From Progne subis subis (Eukaryota > Chordata > Aves > Passeriformes > Hirundinidae): 64,000 bases of DNA. Both the position numbers and the translations under genes were made by a program. The DNA is taken from positions 4,228,169 to 4,292,168 of the forward strand of contig JAKJHU010000056.1 of assembly GCA_022316685.1 (NCBI GenBank), written 5' to 3'. This document shows positions 46,874 through 57,660 of this stretch, in pieces; the stretch's first letter is position 1, and each line of letters starts with the position of its first letter. Below the pieces are notes generated by a model. The model was given only the letters and a program-made list of their open reading frames with translations, had not been told where the DNA came from and did not search any database.

Positions 46874-49800
46874 GTGAGTCCTGAATTCTCCCATTTTCAT
46901 CAGTTTTTTTTCAGGAGTGGGGATTTCTATACCCAGACAAGCTTAGCCCCAAGGTCTGAGGTGGGGCAAACACCCAGAGGCACAAATCACAGTCACTGAT
47001 GCTGGTAGCTCTGGGCTTTTTGCCTGAATACTTGCATGCCACCCACTTAGGGTGTACAAGACCTCACGGCCCAGCTGGTAAGCGAGTGTGACAAAAAAGG
47101 TGTAGAAAACTGAGTTTTTTCATCACAAACCCTGTAAATGGCAGCTGCAGGGCAGAAAACATCTTCACTCTGCATCCCTCCCAAAGGCATGTCTCATAAA
47201 CATCTTTATGGCTCCTGTAATTATTTTATTTGCCTATAATTAATGCCTTTTGCTCCCTGGAAGCTCAGGAGCTGGCTCTTACTACCCATGGCAGTGTGGC
47301 TGTGGCTTCTGTCTAAGGCTCTGCAGAGCCCACTGCCCTGGCTGGGATTTGATCTTCCTGCCAGCAAACCCAGGAGGGCTGGTGGGATCTCAGCCACGAG
47401 CAAATGGTAACAAGCTCCCTTCAGCCCATCATTTCTTGATTGACTGCACCATTTTTAAGCACTTAGCTCAGTCTGTCATCCCTGGTGTGAGTGCTGGGAC
47501 CTGGCCGTGCTCAGAGACCTCTTTATGGTTGGCTGGAGAGGGAGGAGAGGGCAGAATTTGGCTGAGCACTGCTGGAGCTGTAGCCAGCCCTGCCATGTTT
47601 TTCCTCCCATTATAGAGTTCAGCTGGGCATATCCAGCTGCTTGTATTTCATCCACACGAGAAAGTGACTGTCACCATGGAGATGGAGATGATTTACATCT
47701 TAATTAAGCAATGACAGATGCCCTAGTGATAAAGGTAATCTTTAGCTTTGGGTACCCATCGACTTCCAGTTCCCATTTATTAGCAGGGACTTCTGAAATC
47801 AAAATGTTACCAGGTGATTGATACTTTTTGCTGTGCTGATGTTCTGATGGGAAGAAATATTTTCTCGCTGGTGAAACGGTTGAATAATTTGGGATAAAGA
47901 AAACCGTGAGTGGCAGGACAGGGGCCTGTTCTGTGCACCATAAACCCCACTGCCCAAAGAAGGGGGATTCAGGGAGGCACAAAGCGATCAGCAAAAGAAT
48001 GGCCATGGAAATAGGTATGACAGTGCACCACCAAGCCACCCCAGAGGGCTTCAAAGGCTTGCAGAGTTGGGCACTCACAGGGCAGGCAATGCCCAGAATG
48101 GATTTCCAGCCCTGGCAGTTTTTACCCCTATTGGATGCTGGAATGTCATTTCCACCTCCTCTGTGCTGAAGGGATGTTGCTGTTGGCCTGAGCTCCTGCT
48201 GGCCTGTGCACGTGGTATAAAACAGGGTGTAAAACACCAGGAGCAAGGGTGTAAGGAGCTGGTCAGGTCACTGGGCAGAGAGGAGCAGAGCAGCCCCAGG
48301 GAGGTGCAGCTAACCCAGGAACAGAGGTGTCCCAGGGATCTGACACAGCCCCTGCCACTGCACAAACCCTGCTCTGACTGAAAACTGCTCTTGGGCTCAG
48401 GGCTGTGTCCACAACCCTCGCAGAACTTCACTGCCACTATTGGAGTCAACAACCCAGCACTTATCACCTTCAGCAGCTTCATCATCCTCTTCATGTGCAC
48501 GGGGCTCTGGGCAGAGAGAGATTCTGTAACTGCCAGCAGTACCCATTAATTCGGAGTGCCTGAGGAGTGAGGCTGGAAAATCCAGTCAAGCTGGAAAAAA
48601 ACATGATCTCAACCTGTCCTTGTTCAATGACCACAGACTGCTTTCAGAGAGCACAAGGTTCAGGGGACAAGCCAGGCAGAGCAGATCCTCAGATATGAGG
48701 CTGGTGGACCATCTCCTCCTGGTGCAGAGCATCAACTAAACACTTAGGAACACCCAAACCCTCACAAAAGGAGGTAATTTCGTCACAGGGAGGGCAGAGG
48801 TGGGTTCCTGTCCTTTTAGGTGAGAATTAACTTTTCCTTGAGAAGTGTAAGGTGAGCACCAGAGCTCCCAGAGCCTCAAGCCTTTTGAGCCATCCCATTG
48901 GGTTTGCTGCCTCTAGAGAAGGGGGTGAGCTTAAATCCAAGCTCATCACACTTTAGTGGGCTTCACTCACATTTCATTCACAAATAAAAGGGCTTTTTGC
49001 CACGTGAGTTTGCTGACACTTGGCATGGTCTCAGAACTTGTTGCCACTCTCTCTTTGTCAGTGCATCTTTCTCCTCTCTCTGGCCACACGTTTCCATTTA
49101 GCCCAATTCAGACAAAATGTCATATCTTTGCAACTTCTTCTCACCTGCAGAAGCCTGACCAAAGCCTCAGGAGGAGCGGTGAAAGTGAGGACAGGCAAGG
49201 AGAGACTGACAACTGTGCAGGTTATAGGAAACCCATACAAGTCAAAAATTGTTTGTGTAATTTCAATCCAAATGGTTATTCCTTTGCAGGCATATTTTGG
49301 GAATACTGAATGCAGTGTTCTGTCCTACAAAAAGATGTTACTCCTACATCAGAGGCATGGATTAGGCCAAGCAGATAACAGCTGGGAAGGGATGGAAGTG
49401 CAGCTGATAGAAAATGGAGCTGCTTCACTGTAGTGATATCTCTGCCTTTTTGACAGAAAGTACTGAAGGCATTTCTCCTTCTGCCATGTAAAACCAGAGT
49501 TAACAGTCAGGTCAGGTTCCTCCCAGGAGGATTGTTTAGCCTCCTGTGCTCCTTTGAGCTCCATGGCATGCTGAGCAACTCCCACGCTTGAAGGGCAAGA
49601 GACCCCTGCCTGAGAACACCAAAAAGTTAATTGGGAAGAGCAGCCATGAAAAAGGCCTGACCTTTTCCTGAATCACAGCCCAGTGCTGGGTAGCAGAGGT
49701 CATCCAATTAATGGGGAAAAGGATGCTGGAAGAGAACTTTCAGCCTTGAAGGAGCGATGCTGTTAGCAGGACCCCGTCACAGCGTGCTCGGTGTCCGGGC

Positions 49801-52800
49801 GAGACGCTTTCACAACAAGAAATCAGAGGTTCCAGCCCTCGGATGTGGAGGGTTATCACCAACAAGGACAGGGGTCTGTGAGCTCCAGCACCATTGCCAG
49901 AGGTTGGCCATAGTCCCAAAAGCCTGCTAAAATCATGCTCCTGGCTCCAGAGGTTTTTGCTGTTGGCAAAGTTGAACTTTAAAGGTAAGAGGAAGATTTC
50001 AGACTTGGCTATTCTCCATGTTAACAGGAAAGAGAGAAGATTGCTTCTGTATCTCATGCTCTTAGCGTGTCTAAACCCTAGCAGGTTTCCTGCTCTCCAG
50101 GGGCCTGCATTAAGTTTAAAAAGAAACTCCTCCCTTGACACTTTTTACAACATTCCCAAGGTTTTTTCCTCCAGGCTCCAGCAGAGTGAATCCACAGGAG
50201 TCCTTAGGGCTGGTCCAATGGGCCATGTCACCAACTCATCTCCGTTGGGACGTCTCTCATTTCGCTGGCTAACAGAGATGTTCCTCTGATGAAGGAGAGC
50301 AATCACTGCTCAGTGCCACAGGATATCAGCCAAGAGTGTCTTATGCAGATGAACTCCACTCCTTTGGGCTTCAAAGCACTGAGAAATCATGTCAGTTTGG
50401 AACAAGATGATTTTTCAGGTAAGTAACTTTTCCAGGTGCATATTAAAAGCAGGTGAATTGGGATACTGATCTCTTCTTCCACACTGCCTTTCTGTATAGA
50501 ACATAAAACACTTAGAACCAGCCTGATGCCCAGGTCTGGGCTTGTCTGTCTGTGGGTGTGATACCTGGTACTCAGGTCATTCTCCACACTCTACTCACCA
50601 GACAGTCTTGAAAAGTCATGAGAAGTGCAAGGGAGAGAAACCGTTCAACTTTTTCACCTTCTACAACCCCATTAAAGTGTCAAAGACAAGGCTAATACAA
50701 GGAAACCAGTCAGGATGGATCTAATGGATTGTTCTCTGGATAGAACAGGGTTCTAGTCACAGGTTCAAAAGAGAGCAGCCATACACTCAAAAAAATGAAA
50801 TTACCTGTTAACTTGTCAGTGATTTCCCCATCAGCCATTACCAACCACTCCAGAAAATAAGGTGTAAAAACCCTCTAAAACTCCTTGGTGCTGTCAGCAC
50901 TCAAGAGGAGGACCAGGAAAAGGTGTAAAAAAGGAGGTATTAGATTAACTAAAAGATGGAAGCAAATGAGGACAGGTAAATGGACAGCTGTTCAGGGGCC
51001 TGTGGAAAAACCAAACAGCTGGAATTTCAAATCACAGAGACATAATTGAAATAATATTTCTTGGAGTGCTTTCTCCAAAGAGGTCTGCGATTCGCTCACC
51101 AATTTTATTTACTGTGGCCATAAAGAGTAAAAGTAATACACATAAAAATAAAAATCAAGCAGGCATTACCAGAACTGTACATCAGAGGCACGTCAGGTTT
51201 ACTACAGCACCTCCTTAGCAAGCTTAAAATCAATTTTTAAAAAATCTACTTGTCATATATTTTAAATAAGTCATCGATTACAGCTATTTGCTTTGAGAAG
51301 AAATACAAGCAGGTGCCACCAAGAGATTTACTGCCTTTGGCAAGGGTTTTAACCTGTTTCTCTGACAGCAGCCTGTGAGCCCTGTGTGAGGAAGGCACGG
51401 GGAGTCCTCTCTTCCCGTTTAAAGCAGGAGAGATATGTGTAAATAAATGCTGTAATTGAAACTGAATTTACTGTAATTAAATCATTTTGTTTGACTGCTA
51501 ACAGTGAGCACCAGGATGAAAAATGACATTAGTTCCACCAGGGCCGGGGTCAGCCCTCACGGTAAGAGATTAGGGAGAGCATTAAGGAGATGATGAAGAG
51601 GCTTGTGAGGTGTTTCCCAGGGATACTGGATGGTTCCAGGGATCCACAGTGCCATTCTCAGCATGACGACTGGCACTGGTGGAGAGGACAGGTGCCAGCT
51701 TTCAGGAGAGCAGTTGTTTGCAAATGTTCTCCGTGCCTGAGGTGCAGAGAGAAAAACTCAGTTCTCAGCAGAGGCAGAGAGGGGTGATGTGACACTGAGA
51801 GGGTGGGGAGGACACTTAGTGGTTAAAAGGGACAAACAAATCAGCAATTCAGACACTGTTGGCACAGAAACTCCATTACCAAATCCTCTGCATCCTCCGT
51901 GCTCGTTGTAGACCTAGGGACAGTGCAAACACGGAAAAGTCAGAGGCTGCTGTCGGGTGACACACCCAGGATTTTCAAGAGCACCTCTGGGCCCTCACCT
52001 TCCATCACAAATTCCCAAGGGCTGCATGAACCTCACCCAGGCCAGGTTTCTGGGGCCAGGGGGTGACAAGGCACAGGAGAGGAGTCCTGTGAACCCCTGG
52101 GGAGCTCTGGAGATGTGGGAACCTCAAGGAAGGTGACACCAAGATGTGATGGCAGCCTGGGGTGCCTGGGGCACTCAGTTTTCTATCCACCAGTGCACAG
52201 TCACCTCTGGGAGAAGTTCTGCCAGGGGAGGCAAGGTAGAGCCCTTAGCTGACCTTGTTAGTGGCTGTGGTGTCCTGGGACATCCCCAGCATCCTGCTCA
52301 GAGCTCCTGTCCTTCCCCAAACAGGGAGCCTGAGGCATTGTCCTAGGCAGCCACATTGCTGCTCATCTGTGGAGGAATTAAAAGAAAAAAAAATAAAAAT
52401 AAAAAAGATGTGGCAATTTCACAACGCCGTGACATCCATCAGAATCCATAAGCAGCTTCCTGGAACATCACACTTGGTAACTGCACCATGTCTTGCTGGT
52501 AATTAGATACCAATGATTAATAAAGTGTGGCTGATTCAGCGTCTCTGGCTTTGTGGTTTGTTTCTGGTTTTGTTTTTTTTTTTTTCCTTCTGCTCTTGTT
52601 GCCTCTTGAAATGGAAATTTAGCTAATTTATTCTGGCCAACACGGCAGCATAAGAGCTTGGGTGTAACTGTTGCATTTTTTTCTGAAAGGAGGCTCAGGT
52701 GGCTCGAATCCAGCACCACCTATTAAACAACCAGGTACCTTTGTTCCAGCTTCTGCATGAACTTTGTAAGTGCCACCGATCACTTGATATACAATTGTGT

Positions 52801-53954
52801 GCTCTTCCTTTCCTCTGAAGTGAACCACAGAGGTTAAATCATACTTGCATTCAGCTCTGTGAATGGCACCCTAGAAACTGGTGTGGGCCACTCCACGAGG
52901 AGTAACACGACATGAATGCAGCCAGCACCAGCCCACAGCTTGTAAAAACCACATCTTATTATCTCTAAAAAATGAGCCAGAAATGCCTTAAAATACGCGT
53001 TCAGCAGAGGGTTGATCAAAACAGCTTAATTAGAGACATGAGGCTATTTACACTGGCTTTTGCTGTTTTAATTTAGCCTTAATTTTCATGCTTGAAATTA
53101 ACCAAGGAAAACAACTCACGTGGCTTTACATAATGGCACGGAAACTCATGCCACTAATGAAAGCAGCTGCCACCCTGTGCAGGAAAATAGCAAAGGAGAT
53201 GAGTGGCAAGCAGGAGTCCAGGTGCTGATCCAGGTTCTGAAATTCCACGGGTGTGTGGACACGACCAGGTGTCCCTTGCTCTCTGAAGCAGTGCCTGATC
53301 CTTGATCTCCTGTCCATGCCCTTCCTGGAGATGCTCAGGGCAGGTCCCAGGCCCCAGAGACATCCCATAGTGTCCATGGGGGCTCCCTGTCCCCTCCCTG
53401 TGCATACAGCAGCAAAGGTGCTGCCACCAGGCATCCCCAGTGGAGCCACCCCTGCCCAGGCCTCAGGTGAAATTCACATTTGGACTTGACCTAATTCCTT
53501 ATGGAAGCACATTCTGCAGCCTCCAAAAATACCTGTGCTTTACTTTTGGTGGTGTTGGCTGAGAAATGGCTTTACACCATAGAAAAACATTTTCATCCCT
53601 CTAAACCAAACTTCTCCTCCTCCTCCACCACAGGTTCCTTATTGTTAGGAAGGGATGTAAAATACAGAAATATACATAGGAATATATCATCTGGAAAAGG
53701 GGGAAACCATTGAATGAAGTGTCCAGAATGGTTTAAAACTTCCAGACAGGTGCAAAACTTCCAGAAAGATTTTTAAAACTTCACAGGTCAGTCTGACACA
53801 GCCAGAGGCTCAGTCCACAGTGGAAGCTCCACTCAGCAGCAGCACACACCTGTGGGATATCCCACTGCTTTCATTGTCTGTGCAGCAGCAGGCTGACACC
53901 TCTGGTGTTTATGGCTGTAGAGATTTTCATCTATTTTATTTTATTTTATATTAT
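46870..53954. other. Unique non-coding sequence
   Basis: Seven kilobases without a gene or transposon I can name. Possible conserved non-coding sequence at 51060-51540 and an unexplained minus-strand frame at about 52624-52868 are described in the findings. Confidence 0.35.
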
Positions 53955-54015
53955 TTGTTTTGTTTTGTTTTGTTTTGTTTTGTTTTGTTTTGTTTTGTTT
54001 TGTTTTGTTTTGTTT
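53955..54015. repeat. (TTTTG)n microsatellite
   Basis: About 12 units of TTTTG, preceded by imperfect TTTTA units from about 53930. Confidence 0.95.
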
Positions 54016-54626
54016 ATCTTACTTTCTTTTATTTTATTGGCTTTTCTTTCTTTCTGGCAGAGGTTTTTCACATTACAGCACTGGCCTGAGTGGGCAACAA
54101 GGCAGGCATCAGAGTCCAACGGGATTTAAAAGGAGCAGAGTCTCCTGAGAATCCGGCTGAACCTGCAAGCTGCAACCCAGCCATCCTCACCGTCCAGCTC
54201 TGGGATAACTTGGGATGCCAGAAGAGAATTGAAAAGCCCAGAGACTTCCTTTTGCCCGCAGAACAAAAAAAGCAGAGGGAAAGATGGGTCAAGGGCCATT
54301 CCCCTCGGTGACCAATTCTTTCCAGATAAATTCAATATGAACAAAATTCTGTTAGTGGTTTGGAAAGAAGAAAGAGAAGGAAATGAGCTGGCCAGGATCC
54401 AGCTAGCAGAGCATCGATGGCAGGGTGTTCAAAAGTCCTAGGCATCCAGACAAGATGGACAGGCTGGTCCTGTTTGAATTGTACAGTTTTAAACTATTTG
54501 ACCTTTTAAAAAGAATGGACAAAAGACGAAAACTGAAACGGGGTAAGGGCCAAACTCTCCCATTTCCTGGGGCAGTTTGTGGCTTTTCCTAGCAGGACCA
54601 GCAACTTGGCTGCCTTGATTTACTTG
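54016..54626. other. Unique non-coding sequence
   Basis: Nothing recognised. Confidence 0.4.
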
Positions 54627-54790
54627 TCTTCCTTCCTTCCTTCCTTCCTTCCTTCCTTCCTTCCTTCCTTCCTTCCTTCCTTCCTTCCTTCCTTCCTTCC
54701 TTCCTTCCTTCCTTCCTTCCTTCCTTCCTTCCTTCCTTCCTTCCTTCCTTCCTTCCTTCCTTCCTTCCTTCCCTCCCTCCTCCCTTCCCT
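54627..54790. repeat. (TTCC)n tetranucleotide microsatellite
   Basis: About 36 uninterrupted TTCC units, then degenerate CCCTCC units. A pure pyrimidine tract on the plus strand. Serine/leucine/proline/phenylalanine-periodic frames here are artefacts. Confidence 0.97.
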
Positions 54791-57342
54791 GGAGGGCAGA
54801 CTGGAAAACCTGCATTTACAGTACACAATAAATATGACTGAGAGAATCTCAGGCTGACCTAAAGAACGAATGGAAGGCAGGACTGCAGCGCTACATCAGC
54901 ATGAACATGGCACAAGTGAGCAGAGAGGGACTAACAAAGTGGAGATTGGAAGCAAAATCTTATTAGATGGGCAACTCGGAGGTAGAAAAGGTCTTTGCCA
55001 ATGAAATAAAGAGGTCTCCCTCCTTGTTTCAAGCATTACCTATAAAAGGTTGCACCTATACCCCATCTGGTTCTGTTACTAAGTCCTTGTGCTCTTTCAT
55101 TTTTTATTCCCGCCTCCCCCATTCCATAATTTTCTCACTTCTAAGGATGAAAAATATACATAACCTATGTCTGAATTTCTCTTGCCTTTTACTGACAACA
55201 GACTGTCAGAAATATGAAAGAAAGCAGCAAAAATGAGGTTTTGAAGCAATTATTTTAAGAATTCCTTCTGCTCAGGGTCTGATTAACACTTGGCAATCAA
55301 ACCAGCAGCGTCTGCAAAGACCTGGCTGCATGACCTGCCCCAGGAAGGAAAATGCAAACACCAAAAAAAGTGTATTGGAAACACTTCCAGCTTTCCCAGG
55401 GCGGGCAGCCACCTCTCCGTGCTCCTTCCACCCCACATCCCATTCTCAGGGAGGATGAGAAGGAGCTGACCAGGCTGTGGAGATGATCAGAGCCTGCTCT
55501 TGTGGGGGTCTCTGAAGTCACCCCACCTGGCCCCGCGAGGACGTCCCCACCGAGGCTCCCGAGGCAGCTTGGCTACAGGCGCTTCTCCTTCAGCAGCTGC
55601 ATCTTTTCCTGTGGATTCCCCCTCCTGTGGAATAACTGCTGTGTGTGCTGTGTGACCCTGGATGTGGCCCTTCTCACCAAGGGCACACTCCGAGCTGCTG
55701 CGCTCCCGCCAGCTTTCCGGGGCTGTGCTGTAACACCTCATTGACCAGCCAGGCACAGAGATCCCCCAATTTCTTTTGCAGATGTCTCCTACGCACTTCC
55801 TTATCACTTTAATGGTGTCACAGTTATTTAATTTAGCTCCTTGGAGTTTCATTTTCATTTTAATTTCCCCAAGGTTTTCTTACTTATTTCTTCTTTTTTA
55901 CTGTCTCTATTTCAATGTCTGCACTCAGCTCTAACTGAGGTTCTTTCCAGGCCAAGCCAAGATGTGTAGCTGGAGAATATTGGTCTAAATCTGCTTTTTT
56001 AATTCTGCAATGAAAGATATCGCATTATTTGAAGCAATTTTCTGTAGATTTCTCGATAGCAGAGGCTAAGGCATGAACAGCAACACGAGCCTTGTGCAGC
56101 CACTGACTCCAGGTTCATGAGTGGTCACAGGCATGTCTGTGCAGCCATTTGTGCTAAGTTTTACATGAACCCAGCTGCTCACCCTTGGCAGATTTTGTTG
56201 TGACAAAGACTGGAGGAGAATGAACAAGGGGTTGTGACCCAAAATATGTACTCAATGACTCCGACCAGAACTTTCTCCTGGGTATCGCAGGGCGAACTCC
56301 AGAAAGCCTGGAGGATCTGAGACATTTTCTCTCTGGAAATTATTAAGCCCCAGAGAACCAAGATAATGCTAAAGCAAAATATGATCTGCTAAAGCAAAAT
56401 ATGATCTGTTATCTTTGAAGTGCTGTTCCTAATTTAATTTTAATGATGCTTCTGAGAAATGTGACGCCTATGTGTCTGCTTTATAATTGCTGCATATTCT
56501 ATCTCCGAGGCTCTAATGTCATTTACAGGGGGCCTGTTGATTTCCTGTTGTGTATATTGCAATGCAGCTTCAGACTATTTGGTAGATATTCTGGAAATTA
56601 CAAATTATAACTTCCCTCCTCAGACATGGCTTATGTGGCAAACCTGAGTTTATTAGCTCTGTCATAAAAGGCAAGTTTTTTTCTGCTGTAGCTGAGGCTG
56701 AGTTATGTATCTGAAAAGTATTAGGTCTGTTATGAAAGCGCATAAAGAAATGTTATACCAATAAGATATCCAAAATTAATGGGGAAAATGGAGCTCTTGA
56801 GAGTTTCTGACTTTTTCACACTCATTGTCCCAGCAGTCACATTATCTGTACTTAATTTGAGATTGCTGGATTAATTCACCATCTTTTTTCCTGTGGGTTG
56901 CCAGGCAATCAGATCTCTCTTTTGCCATTTCATCCTGTCTTGCTCTCTGAATGAACCAGGATCTAGCAGCACATTTTAAGAGATTATTCATTACTCCCTT
57001 CTGTTCCAGTAGTGCCTCTTTCTGGACAAGTGGACATGCTGATTTTAGTCTTAGTGGAGAGTCTCATCTCTCCACCTCCTTGGGACACACCAAATCTTTT
57101 ACAACAGTGTTTTCAAGCACCGCAAGTGTTCATTGAAAACATTTGTCAATGTTTTTGGAAACACTTCCAGCAACTACTGCATTTCCTAATTTCAGGTGTT
57201 CTTCTCAGCCTTGATTGCTCTCCTTACCTGTGCAGGTAGTAAAGCTACAGAAGAACCAAAGCAACATATTAGAACTTTGCATTCAAGTTCAGATCTGAGT
57301 TTTTTTGCAGCCAGATGTTCAGCTTGAAATGAAATGGGAGCA
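54791..57342. other. Unique non-coding sequence
   Basis: Holds a CpG-richer pocket at 55530-55720, an AT-rich candidate conserved element at 56400-56770 and a 20-bp tandem duplication at 56369. No exon is recognised. Confidence 0.4.
56369..56408 (+). repeat. Perfect 2 x 20-bp tandem duplication
   Basis: CTAAAGCAAAATATGATCTG occurs twice in direct succession. Confidence 0.95.
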
Positions 57343-57532
57343 GGATCACAGAATCACAGAATTGTTTGGGTTGGGAGGGACCTCTGGGGATCATCCAGTC
57401 CAACTCCCTGCCAGGTCAGGGTCACCTGGAGCAGCTGCCACAGAAACACGTCCAGGTGGAATGTCTCCAGAGAGGGAGACTCTATGGCTTCTTCCCTGGG
57501 CATCCTGTTCCAGATCTTCTATATCCTCTGAA
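57343..57532 (-). mobile_element. CR1 LINE, 3' end
   Basis: The plus strand begins GATCACAGAATCACAGAATT and GTTTGGGTTGGGAGGGACCT, the reverse complement of the CR1 tail. It continues with CCAACTCCCTGCCAGGTCAG and a diverged ORF2 end to about 57532. Confidence 0.92.
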
Positions 57533-57611
57533 ATGGAATGAGGGAAATCTTGAGAAGATGTAAGGAAAAAAGGGTTCTCAGTGAAGGGGGATCTTGATGG
57601 CACAAAGCAAG

Positions 57612-57660
57612 ACGTGTCCTGGAACTAGGTGACTTACAGAGATCCCTTCCAACTGTGATC
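57612..57660 (+). mobile_element. CR1 LINE scrap, 3' UTR
   Basis: CCTGGAACTAGGTGACTTAC and AGAGATCCCTTCCAACTGTG match the CR1 3' UTR in plus orientation. It lies just downstream of the minus-strand copy. Confidence 0.6.

Noticed and set aside
46602..46999. Lysine-rich frames
   Set aside because: Created by the A69 tract.
50542..50724. GEKPF, a phrase typical of C2H2 zinc-finger linkers
   Set aside because: There are no Cys-Cys/His-His finger residues on either side; a chance match.
54489..54857. GRKE-periodic and LPSF-periodic frames on both strands
   Set aside because: Both are translations of the TTCC/GGAA microsatellite.
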